A stretch of DNA of 15,417 nucleotides. Source: JBDIBB01 sp039812685. GTDB taxonomy: Bacteria > Acidobacteriota > Vicinamibacteria > Vicinamibacterales > JAFNAJ01. The notes under the pieces are model-generated. The model had not been told where the DNA came from. It worked only from the letters and a program-made list of their open reading frames with translations, and made no database searches. Shown here one piece after another: positions 7,315 through 15,340 of the stretch. Made by a program: the position numbers and the translations under genes. The stretch spans positions 1 to 15,417 of the forward strand of contig JBDIBB010000097.1 in the NCBI GenBank assembly GCA_039812685.1, given 5' to 3'. The stretch's first letter is position 1; each line of letters starts with the position of its first letter.

Positions 7315-8049
7315 GTGTTTCCGACATCCCGAGCCCGAATGGCCCTGCTGGTGGCCGCCATCATCATCCTTCCGGTACTGGTCACGACCGCGCTGCGCGC
7401 GCAGGCCGCCTCACCTGCCGTCGAGCGCATGCACGCCCACCTCACCGCGCTGACCAACATCGACTACGCCGTCGTCCGGGGCGATCTCGACGATGTCCGC
7501 GAGATGTCGAAGGCGCTGCTCAACGAACTGTCGATGGACGGCCTGCCCACCAACGCCCAGAAGTACCTCGGCGATCTGAAGGGCGCCGCGCGCGAGGCCG
7601 GCGAGGCCACCACCATCGAGGCCGCGGCCAGGGCCGTCGGCATGATGTCGGCCGCCTGCGGCGCCTGCCACGCCGGGCTGGGCACGCCCATCGCGATGAC
7701 GGCCCCCGCCAGGCCGCCCAGCATCTCGTCGGTGCGCGCGCGGATGCTGGAGCACTACTACTCGGTCGACATGATGGGGCTGGGCCTGCAATCGCCCTCT
7801 GATGACCACTGGAAGCGCGGCGCCGACACCATGCGCAAGGCGCAGGTGATGAAGGTGACGATGAAGGACGAGGCGCTGGCCAGGGACTTGAACGAGGCCG
7901 AGGCGGCCTACAAGCAGATCGGCGTCAAGGCGGGCGGCGCCAGGACGCCAGCCGAACGCGCGGCCGTCTACGGTGAGGTGCTCACCAGTTGCGGAAACTG
8001 CCACTCGCTGCACGGGCGCGTGTTCGGCCCGGGGCTGCCGAAGCTGTAG
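7315..8049 (+). CDS. Secreted diheme cytochrome c'-like protein
   Basis: The 244-residue product has an N-terminal hydrophobic stretch (about 9-27) ending in LRAQA, a signal peptide or anchor that sends it to the periplasm, where c-type haem is attached. It contains two haem-binding motifs, Cys115-Gly-Ala-Cys118-His119 and Cys226-Gly-Asn-Cys229-His230. Each sits at the end of a helix-rich block of about 85-110 residues. A C-terminal CxxCH after a helical bundle is the layout of cytochrome c', so this looks like two such units in tandem. It probably carries or stores electrons, or binds small gases; the partner is unknown. The start is GTG at 7315, supported by AGGAGGT at 7304-7310. The gene follows the ketoacyl synthase by 51 bases without an obvious functional link. 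Confidence 0.8.
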   Translation: MFPTSRARMALLVAAIIILPVLVTTALRAQAASPAVERMHAHLTALTNIDYAVVRGDLDDVREMSKALLNELSMDGLPTNAQKYLGDLKGAAREAGEATTIEAAARAVGMMSAACGACHAGLGTPIAMTAPARPPSISSVRARMLEHYYSVDMMGLGLQSPSDDHWKRGADTMRKAQVMKVTMKDEALARDLNEAEAAYKQIGVKAGGARTPAERAAVYGEVLTSCGNCHSLHGRVFGPGLPKL

Positions 8050-8135
8050 CAGTTCGTGGTGGAAGTGCCGCGTCGCACCGAGACGGGCGCGGCGCCCGGC
8101 TGGCCAGGCGCGACGACCGAGAATCCGGCCAGTAT

Positions 8136-8212
8136 TTGAGGGAGGAGCAGCGCCGCCAGCCGGGATGCCCCGCCCGTCGAATGCAGCGCCACTTTCGCCA
8201 CGGACTGGTAGG
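8136..8212 (+). repeat. Dispersed 77-base repeat, copy A
   Basis: This segment matches the reverse complement of 15341-15417 at 72 of 77 positions. The central 53 bases (8151-8203 against 15402-15350) are identical. It starts 87 bases after the cytochrome stop, in non-coding DNA. One frame of the repeat can be read as EEQRRQPGCPARRMQRHFRH, but several frames are open and none has a ribosome site with a proper gene, so it is treated as a non-coding repeat. It has no transposase, no obvious terminal inverted repeats and only weak internal dyad symmetry. Confidence 0.85.
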
Positions 8213-8229
8213 CAGGGGCTCGGGGCGTG

Positions 8230-8254
8230 GGGCCTGGGAGACCTGACCAGGCCC
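8230..8254. other. Hairpin next to repeat copy A
   Basis: GGGCCTGG (8230-8237) pairs with CCAGGCCC (8247-8254) around a nine-base loop, eight base pairs with no mismatch. It lies 17 bases after repeat copy A. It could end the cytochrome transcript or protect its 3' end; no U-run follows. Confidence 0.45.
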
Positions 8255-8263
8255 GCTTCCCCG

Positions 8264-8292
8264 CGATCCGGGAGGTTCTTTTCCCCGGATCG
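8264..8292. terminator. Second hairpin downstream of the cytochrome gene
   Basis: CGATCCGGG (8264-8272) pairs with CCCGGATCG (8284-8292), nine perfect base pairs around an 11-base loop that contains TTCTTTT. The T-run is in the loop, not after the stem, so it is not a classical intrinsic terminator, but it is the best candidate for ending transcription before the malate synthase promoter. Confidence 0.4.
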
Positions 8293-8497
8293 GCCGACCG
8301 TTCCCGTCGCCTCGACCGTCCGGACCGGCCGCCCTCGTGTGCCCGGTTCCCCGCAATTGACGGGCCCCGTCCCGACCCACGCGTGATGGCCCGCCAGCCT
8401 CCTGGCCGCGCGGGCGTGGACGCTGCGGCTGCCGGTCGCGGACGACAGCCCCGAGTCGCACGCGATGCGCGAGCGCATCCTCCCTGTCCCGTCGCTC

Positions 8498-8526
8498 TTG
8501 ACGCTATGCGGCAAGGGCGCTACCCT
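8498..8526 (+). promoter_or_regulatory. Sigma70-type promoter for the glyoxylate-shunt genes
   Basis: TTGACG at 8498-8503 matches five of six -35 positions. Exactly 17 bases later is TACCCT (8521-8526), a moderate -10 that keeps T1, A2 and T6. The start would be near 8533, leaving a leader of about 57 bases before the GTG of malate synthase. No operator is obvious. Confidence 0.45.
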
Positions 8527-8589
8527 CCAGATGCCGCGTCGCGGCAATCCGCGCGGCGTCATTCCCGCCCCCGCAGTCCGGAGGTCGTC

Positions 8590-10188
<1,599 letters not shown>

Positions 10189-10226
10189 GCCGGCCGTCGC
10201 ACCCGTCAGGAAGGAGCGTATCGGCC

Positions 10227-11606
10227 ATGAAGCAACAGGTCATCGAGGCGATGGAGGGCGGCTGGAAGACCGATCGACGCTGGCAGGGCATCGCGCGCCC
10301 CTACACGGCCGCGGACGTACTGCGCCTTCGCGGCTCGGTGAAGATCGACTACACGATCGCCACGCTCACCGCCGAGCGGCTCTGGGATCTGCTGAAGACC
10401 GAGCCGTTCATCCGGGCGCTCGGCGCGCTCACCGGCGCCCAGGCCGTGCAGATGGTGCAGGCCGGCCTGAAGTCGATCTACATGAGCGGCTGGCAGGTGG
10501 CGGGCGACAACAACACCGCGGGCCAGACCTACCCCGACCAGAGCCTCTACCCGGCCGACAGCGTGCCGGCGCTGGTCAGGCGCATCAACAACGCCTTGCA
10601 GCGCGCCGATCAGATCACCCACGAGCTGGGCAAGGACGATCGGATGCCCTTCTGGTTCGCGCCCATCGTCGCCGATGCCGAGGCGGGCTTCGGCGGCGTG
10701 CTCAACGCCTTCGAGCTGATGAAGGCGATGATCGAGGCCGGGGCGGCCGGCGTGCACTTCGAGGACCAGTTGTCGTCGGCGAAGAAGTGCGGCCACATGG
10801 GCGGCAAGGTGCTGGTGCCCACGCAGGAGGCGATCGCCAAGCTGGTGGCGGCACGCCTGGCCGCCGACGTGTGCGGCGTGCCCACGGTGCTCATCGCCCG
10901 CACCGACGCCGACTCGGCCACCCTGCTGACGAGCGACATCGACGATCGCGACAAGCCGTTCTGCACCGGCGCGCGCACCATCGAGGGCTTCCGCGAGGTG
11001 CGTGCCGGCCTCGACCAGGCGATCTCGCGCGGCCTGTCCTACGCGCCCTACGCCGACCTGATCTGGTGCGAGACCTCGCATCCCGATCTCGGCGAGGCGA
11101 AGCGGTTCGCCGAGGCCATCCACGAGAAGCACCCGGGCAAGCTGCTCGCCTACAACTGCTCGCCGTCCTTCAACTGGCGGAAGCACCTCGACGAGCGGAC
11201 CATCGCCGTCTTCCAGCGCGAACTCGGCGCGATGGGCTACAAGTACCAGTTCGTCACGCTGGCCGGGTTCCACTCGCTGAACACCGGCATGTTCGAACTG
11301 GCCCACGCCTACCGCGACGAAGGCATGCTCGCCTACTCGCGGTTGCAGGAGCACGAGTTCGAACTCGAGCGGGACCACGGCTATCGCGCCGTGAAGCACC
11401 AGTCGTTCGTCGGTGCGGGTTACTTCGACGACGTGACGCAGGTGATCATGGGGGGCGCGGCATCGACCGTCGCGATGAAGGGCTCCACCGAGGAAGCGCA
11501 GTTCACCGAGACGACGCCCGACTTCACCGACGCGGAGGTGCACCACGTCGGGAGCGGGGAACTGAAGCGGGTGCCCTCGCCACCGGAGCTGGTGCCCCGT
11601 CGGTAG
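10227..11606 (+). CDS. aceA: Isocitrate lyase
   Basis: The 459-residue enzyme cleaves isocitrate to glyoxylate and succinate, opening the glyoxylate shunt so that acetyl-CoA can be used for net carbon gain. The diagnostic loop KKCGHMGG is present at 186-193 with catalytic Cys188. Other conserved stretches are SGWQVAGDNN (87-96), VHFEDQ (176-181), IARTDAD (223-229) and YNCSPSFNW (309-317). It is slightly longer than E. coli AceA (434), with extra residues mostly at the C-terminus (about 430-459). The start is ATG at 10227, after AAGGAG (10211-10216) with a 10-base spacing. It is the second gene of the aceBA pair and is followed by a strong hairpin at 11641-11689. Confidence 0.97.
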   Translation: MKQQVIEAMEGGWKTDRRWQGIARPYTAADVLRLRGSVKIDYTIATLTAERLWDLLKTEPFIRALGALTGAQAVQMVQAGLKSIYMSGWQVAGDNNTAGQTYPDQSLYPADSVPALVRRINNALQRADQITHELGKDDRMPFWFAPIVADAEAGFGGVLNAFELMKAMIEAGAAGVHFEDQLSSAKKCGHMGGKVLVPTQEAIAKLVAARLAADVCGVPTVLIARTDADSATLLTSDIDDRDKPFCTGARTIEGFREVRAGLDQAISRGLSYAPYADLIWCETSHPDLGEAKRFAEAIHEKHPGKLLAYNCSPSFNWRKHLDERTIAVFQRELGAMGYKYQFVTLAGFHSLNTGMFELAHAYRDEGMLAYSRLQEHEFELERDHGYRAVKHQSFVGAGYFDDVTQVIMGGAASTVAMKGSTEEAQFTETTPDFTDAEVHHVGSGELKRVPSPPELVPRR

Positions 11607-11640
11607 GGCCGGCCGCCGGACGCATGCCGAACCGTTGTCC

Positions 11641-11689
11641 GGGAGCGGGCACGACAGGAGACGGAGCGCAGCCCTGTCGTGCCGCTCCC
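11641..11689 (+). terminator. Long stem-loop after isocitrate lyase
   Basis: GGGAGCGGGCACGACAGG (11641-11658) pairs with CCTGTCGTGCCGCTCCC (11673-11689): seventeen pairs with one bulged G and a 14-base loop. It begins 35 bases after the aceA stop. No U-run follows, so it may act with Rho or stabilise the 3' end rather than be an intrinsic terminator. It separates the glyoxylate operon from the nitroreductase gene. Confidence 0.6.
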
Positions 11690-11741
11690 CGCGTACCGGT
11701 CCCCGGTTCCGCCGGTGGCCGCCTTCCTGTAGGGTTACCGG

Positions 11742-12236
11742 ATGGACGCTCTCCACTGCCTCAGGACCCGCCGCAGCATCCGCACGTTCGCCCCGGATGC
11801 CGACGTCCCGGCCGGCGTCGTCGATGTAATGATCGACTGCGCCCGCCTGGCCCCGACGTCGATGAACAAGCAGCCCTGGACCTTTCTCGTCCTGCGCGAT
11901 CCGGCCACGCGTGCGCGCATCGTGGAACTGGCCGGCCACGGCGAGTTCCTCCGCACCGCGCCGGTGGCCATCGCCGCGTGCGTCGACGAGTGGGAGTGGT
12001 GGAAGGAGGACGGATCGGCCGCCGTGACGTCGCTGCTGCTCGCGGCGCACGCGCTGGGGTTCGGCGCGTGCTGGATGTCGATGGAGCCGGCGCCGTATGC
12101 CGCCGCCGTGAAAGCGCTGCTGGGTGTCCCCGACACCGTGCACCTGCTCGCCGTGGTGGCCGTGGGCCGGCCCGCCGAACAGCCCTCTCCCGAGAAGAAG
12201 GCACTCGCCGAGGTCGTCCGGCAGGACCGCTGGTAG
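11742..12236 (+). CDS. Nitroreductase-family FMN protein, short form
   Basis: The 164-residue protein has nitroreductase-fold signatures: the N-terminal RRSIRTF (10-16), whose arginines bind the FMN phosphate; PTSMNKQPWTFLV (38-50), which lines the flavin site; HALGFGACWM (103-112); and the C-terminal VGRPAE...EVVRQDRW. Members use NAD(P)H to reduce nitroaromatics, quinones, flavins or enones, usually as dimers in the cytoplasm. It is at the short end of the family and lacks the helical insertions seen in longer enzymes. This resembles the ferredoxin-like or putative-NADH-dehydrogenase subgroup, so the substrate is open. The start ATG at 11742 follows a weak AGGG (11731-11734). It stands alone between the aceA hairpin and the convergent anti-sigma gene, 20 bases away. 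Confidence 0.85.
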   Translation: MDALHCLRTRRSIRTFAPDADVPAGVVDVMIDCARLAPTSMNKQPWTFLVLRDPATRARIVELAGHGEFLRTAPVAIAACVDEWEWWKEDGSAAVTSLLLAAHALGFGACWMSMEPAPYAAAVKALLGVPDTVHLLAVVAVGRPAEQPSPEKKALAEVVRQDRW

Positions 12237-12256
12237 AGGATCGACATGTCCGGCCC

Positions 12257-12763
12257 CTATTCGCGAAGGGCGGCATAGATCGCGGCGGGGACCACCAGCA
12301 GCCACAGGCCGACGGCCAGCCAGACCGCCGGCGGGATCACCGGGACGATCTCGCGCGCCACGACGGGCGCCGCTGCCAGCGCGCGCCACCGCTCGTCCAG
12401 GGTGCCGGCCCTCGCGCCGCCCACCGGATCGAGCGTCAGCGCCAGGGCGGCAGCAGCCAGCGCCGTGGTCAACAGTCCGAACACCACCTGGGCCACCAGT
12501 ACCGGACGCGACGCCACCTGCGCGGCCTCGGCGCGCGCCCGCATCTGCGCGCGCCACCACACGAGCGACGCCGGCGGCGGGTGGGCCTGCTGCCACCAGC
12601 GTTCGTGATCCGTGCGCAATGCGGAAGCCACCTCGACGAGGTCCGCACATACCCGACAGGCCGCCACGTGCGCGCGCGTCGCCGCATCGCAGCGCGCAGG
12701 CCACCGTCGCGCGTCCAGCGCGTCGAGCACGTCCTGTTCGTGCGGGCATTCGTGGGCGATCAT
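12257..12763 (-). CDS. Zinc-binding anti-sigma factor, membrane-bound
   Basis: The 168-residue protein begins with a short zinc-binding anti-sigma (ZAS-like) domain: His32-x3-Cys36-x2-Cys39, with Cys6, His8 or Cys25 as further possible ligands. Two hydrophobic segments follow, about 88-111 and 141-165, so it probably crosses the inner membrane twice with the zinc domain and C-terminus in the cytoplasm. ZAS proteins hold their ECF sigma factor inactive until a signal releases it. The ATG overlaps the TGA of the sigma gene by four bases (ATGA at 12760-12763), which ties the two proteins' synthesis together and supports the pairing. Sequence between the helices is only about 30 residues, so little sensor domain is exposed outside; sensing may come from the upstream membrane protein. 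Confidence 0.85.
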   Translation of the reverse strand: MIAHECPHEQDVLDALDARRWPARCDAATRAHVAACRVCADLVEVASALRTDHERWWQQAHPPPASLVWWRAQMRARAEAAQVASRPVLVAQVVFGLLTTALAAAALALTLDPVGGARAGTLDERWRALAAAPVVAREIVPVIPPAVWLAVGLWLLVVPAAIYAALRE

Positions 12764-13383
12764 CGCTGGCCTCCGCGCGCCCCCGTGGCGTCCGGCCGCA
12801 GCAGCGCGGCCAGTTTCCGACGCGCGCGGAACAGCAGCAGCTTGATGCTGGCGGGCCGCAGCCCGAGGGCGTCGGCGATCTCCGCGTGGGATGCGCCCTC
12901 ACCGTAGGCCATCCACAACAGGTCGCGGTCGCGGTGCCGGAGGTGCGTCATCGCGCGATCCAGGTCCACGCGCTGCGTCGCGCGGTCCGCCACCGAGTCC
13001 ATGGCTGCCAGCGGGGACACGCCGCGCATCGTCGCACCTTCGCCGCGCGGACCAGGATCCGCCTCGTCGGGCAGCGCCACTTCGTTCACGTGCCGCCGGT
13101 GGCGATCGCGCACGAGGTTGGCGGCGATCCGGAACACGTAGCGGCGCCGGTGCGATTCGCTCTCGCAAGCCGCGCCGGCGCGCAGGAACCGGTAGAAGAC
13201 CTCCTGCAGCAGGTCGTCGGCGGCCTGTCGATCGCCCGTGGCCCTGGCCAGGTACGCCCAGATCGATCGGGCCGTGCGATCGTAGAACGCGCGGAACGCC
13301 TCCTCGTCCATGCGCAGCGTCACGGCGTCGGCGGCGGGGGTCGCCGTGAGTCGTTCGATGTCCGAGTAGGTGAGGTCTCGCAT
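12760..13383 (-). CDS. ECF-type RNA polymerase sigma factor
   Basis: The 207-residue protein has sigma region 2 at about 28-98 (FRAFYDRTARSIWAYLA, DLLQEVFYRFLRA, RYVFRIAANLVRDR) and region 4 at about 141-194 (LDRAMTHLRHRDRDLLWM, then the helix-turn-helix HAEIADALGLRPASIKLLLF). Regions 1 and 3 are absent, as in extracytoplasmic-function sigma factors. It should direct RNA polymerase to a small regulon, probably including its own operon. The ATG at 13383 gives a normal ECF N-terminus but has no visible Shine-Dalgarno. A GTG nine codons upstream (13410) would overlap the stop of the preceding gene as GTGA, like the ATGA at its other end, and is a real alternative. It is followed by its anti-sigma gene. 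Confidence 0.92.
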   Translation of the reverse strand: MRDLTYSDIERLTATPAADAVTLRMDEEAFRAFYDRTARSIWAYLARATGDRQAADDLLQEVFYRFLRAGAACESESHRRRYVFRIAANLVRDRHRRHVNEVALPDEADPGPRGEGATMRGVSPLAAMDSVADRATQRVDLDRAMTHLRHRDRDLLWMAYGEGASHAEIADALGLRPASIKLLLFRARRKLAALLRPDATGARGGQR

Positions 13384-13406
13384 GCGTGGTGATCGCAGAT
13401 CGTGCT

Positions 13407-14324
13407 TCACGACACCGGGCCGGCGTGACGGACCCCGCCCGGCGACGGGCCCCCGTCGACCAGCCCGAGGCGGCGTGCCAGCAGGTGCGCGACGAACGCC
13501 GAAGCCACGAACCCGATGCCCATCATGACCGCCAGGATGCCCAGGACCGACAGCGGCGGGCCCATCTCGGCGACCACGCGCGTGCTCGCCCACGACAGCC
13601 CCAGGCCCGCGAACGTGAGCACCACGCCGGCCTGCACCGACCACAGGATCCGCGCGAAGGGTGCGGCCGCCGCGCGCGGGCCCGCGTCGATCGAAATCGG
13701 CGCCGACGCGAGGAACGCGCTGCCGGCGGGCGACTGGACGTAGGCGAGCAGTTCGTCGTTCTGCGTGAGGCGGTCGAGCAGTTTGGCGTGCGCTTCGGCC
13801 TGCACGCGCGACAGCCGCAGCCAGCGGCGGTAGTCGACCAGCGTGCGCACGAGCCACGCCACCGCGCCGGTGAGCGTGAGGATCACGGCCACGATGGTCG
13901 CCATTTCGAAGACCTGCCCCCAGGCCCGGAACGCCAGGGTGCGCGGATCTCGCTCGTGTGCGAGGCTGTCGGGTGCGCCGAGGAAGAACGCCGGGTCGCG
14001 TGCCACCTCGGGGTGCGCGGCGAGGAACGACCGCAGGTCGGGATACGGCGCCAGGTAGGTGGCGTCGCCGATCAGCGACGGGTCGAGTTGCAGCACCGAT
14101 CGCAGGCCCGGCGGATGACGGTCGAGCAGTTGCTGCAGGCGCCTTTGGGTGCGCCCGGCGTCCTGCGTGTCATCGATCGCAACCGGCGCCGCCGTGGCGG
14201 GGGCCTGGACCACCGTGGGGGCTGGCTGGGCCGACTGGGCGGCCTCGAGCCAGAGGCCCGACGGCATCAAGGCCATCCAGGCGACGCAGGCGAGCCAGTG
14301 GGAACGGGTCGGCGTGGACGGCAT
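13407..14324 (-). CDS. Three-helix membrane protein in the sigma operon
   Basis: I do not recognise a named family. The 305-residue protein has a hydrophobic signal-like N-terminus (about 10-30), a Pro/Ala/Thr-rich linker, then a soluble part with two short helices (RTQRRLQQLLDRHPPGLRS) and a distinctive segment (91-116) of the form YPDLRSFL, HPEVARDP, FFLG. Transmembrane helices follow at about 141-163, 226-246 and 258-282. I recall YPxL..FL..HPEV segments in membrane proteins of Acidobacteriota and related groups, without a known function. The N-terminal part would lie outside the cytoplasm. It is the first gene of the unit with the sigma and anti-sigma genes and may feed the signal to them (inference). 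ATG at 14324 is chosen over GTG at 14333 because GAGG lies eight bases upstream of it. Confidence 0.75.
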   Translation of the reverse strand: MPSTPTRSHWLACVAWMALMPSGLWLEAAQSAQPAPTVVQAPATAAPVAIDDTQDAGRTQRRLQQLLDRHPPGLRSVLQLDPSLIGDATYLAPYPDLRSFLAAHPEVARDPAFFLGAPDSLAHERDPRTLAFRAWGQVFEMATIVAVILTLTGAVAWLVRTLVDYRRWLRLSRVQAEAHAKLLDRLTQNDELLAYVQSPAGSAFLASAPISIDAGPRAAAAPFARILWSVQAGVVLTFAGLGLSWASTRVVAEMGPPLSVLGILAVMMGIGFVASAFVAHLLARRLGLVDGGPSPGGVRHAGPVS

Positions 14325-14383
14325 GGGCAGCACCTCGGCGAATGGGCACGCGGGCGACGGCCCGCGAGTGCGTTCACCCGGGT

Positions 14384-14411
14384 ACTACGCAGGCGGCGTC
14401 GCGCGGTTAAC
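14384..14411 (-). promoter_or_regulatory. Possible ECF-type promoter for the sigma operon
   Basis: Read on the minus strand, GTTAACC (14411-14405) is followed after 15 bases by CGTAGT (14389-14384). An AAC-containing -35 and a CGT-containing -10 at this spacing are the general form of ECF sigma promoters. The start would be near 14377, about 50 bases before the ATG at 14324. This would allow autoregulation; it is a visual match only. Confidence 0.28.
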
Positions 14412-14501
14412 GATCGCGGGCTGCACATGCTCGACCCTGGGGATCTGGCGTCGCGAGGGCCGGGGTCATGGGGCCCCACCGTCCACCGCCCCGGGCCGTC
14501 C

Positions 14502-15245
14502 CTACTTGCGCGCGAAGAACGCCTGGAACGCCTGCCGCGCCTCGGCCGACTGCAGGCGGTCGAGGAACACCGCCGCCTCGCGCCGGATCGCAGCCATCGT
14601 CGCGTCGTGCAGCGGGTCGCGCAGCAGGCGCTTGCTCGACTGCACGGCCTCGGGCGGCAGCGCCGCGAGCGCGCGCGCCAGCGCCATCGCCGTGTCCTCG
14701 AGCGCCTCGGGCTCCACGACCCGGTTGACGAGGCCCGCGCGGTGCGCGTCCTCGCCGGTGAACGGCTCGCCGAGCAGCAGCCACTCCGCCGCCCGGTGGT
14801 AGCCGGCGGCGAGCGGCAGCAGCAAGCTCGATCCCGCCTCGGGCACCAGCGCCAGCTTCACGAACGGCAGCGCGAAGCGCGCGCGCGAACTCGCCACGAC
14901 GAGGTCGCAGTGCAGCAGCAGCGTGGTGCCGATGCCGACCGCCGCGCCGTCGACGGCCGCCACCACCGGTTTCGGAAATTCCACCAGCGTGTGAAGGAAG
15001 CGGAACACCGCGCTCTGCTCGCCGGTGGGCGGGTCCTGCAGGAAGTCCCCGAGATCGTTGCCCGCGGTGAAGGTGCCCGGCGTGCCGGTGATCACCACGA
15101 CGCGGACGGCCGTATCGTCGCGGGCGGCGGCCAGCGCCTCGTGCAGCGCGGCGTACATCGCCACGGTGAGCGCGTTCTTCTTCTCCGGCCGCGTCAGCCG
15201 GAGCACGCGCACGGCCTGGTGGCTGTCGACGGTGACGTGTGGCAT
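14502..15245 (-). CDS. Crotonase-fold enoyl-CoA isomerase/hydratase family protein
   Basis: The 247-residue protein has the crotonase fold: oxyanion-hole segments around KNALT (23-27) and FTAGNDLGDF (59-68), then AVDGAAVGIGTTLLLHCDLV (98-117) and the loop FVKLALVPEAGSS (128-140). The two glutamates that define enoyl-CoA hydratases are missing: their positions hold Thr108 and Phe127. Instead Glu136 sits in the loop where ECI2-type delta3,delta2-enoyl-CoA isomerases carry their catalytic Glu. This suggests shifting of double bonds during beta-oxidation of unsaturated fatty acids rather than hydration. ATG at 15245 is chosen because the fold begins there; no strong ribosome site is seen and the longer open frame upstream is not protein-like. 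It stands alone, with repeat copy B about 95 bases upstream. Confidence 0.85.
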   Translation of the reverse strand: MPHVTVDSHQAVRVLRLTRPEKKNALTVAMYAALHEALAAARDDTAVRVVVITGTPGTFTAGNDLGDFLQDPPTGEQSAVFRFLHTLVEFPKPVVAAVDGAAVGIGTTLLLHCDLVVASSRARFALPFVKLALVPEAGSSLLLPLAAGYHRAAEWLLLGEPFTGEDAHRAGLVNRVVEPEALEDTAMALARALAALPPEAVQSSKRLLRDPLHDATMAAIRREAAVFLDRLQSAEARQAFQAFFARK

Positions 15246-15340
15246 GTGTGTACCGGGGCTTGCGCCGTGGGGGCCCAGGGTGTCGTGGCCGCGGGTGCCG
15301 CGGGCGGGACGCGCCGCGGCCGATCGCACGGCGGCCACAG

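Larger units (their letters stand above)
8050..8589. other. Gene-free stretch of 540 bases
   Basis: No convincing gene lies between the cytochrome stop and the malate synthase start. The stretch holds one copy of the 77-base dispersed repeat (8136-8212), two hairpins (8230-8254 and 8264-8292), and a promoter near its right end (8498-8526). Open frames crossing it have no recognisable domain and no ribosome sites. Confidence 0.75.

Noticed and set aside
8140..8246. A peptide containing EEQRRQPGCPARRMQRHFRH encoded by both repeat copies
   Set aside because: The repeat is open in several frames. The frames differ in start and end between copies and lack ribosome sites, so the shared peptide only reflects shared DNA.
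8385..8580. A frame reading ASLLAARAWTLRLP and VADDSPESHAMRER that looked like a gene remnant
   Set aside because: It is too short and has no recognisable family, no start and no ribosome site; the aceBA promoter lies within it.
8227..8589. An in-frame N-terminal extension of 121 codons on malate synthase
   Set aside because: The extension is Arg/Pro-rich with no homology to the family. GTG 8590 has a good ribosome site and gives the normal AceB length, and a promoter lies inside the extension.
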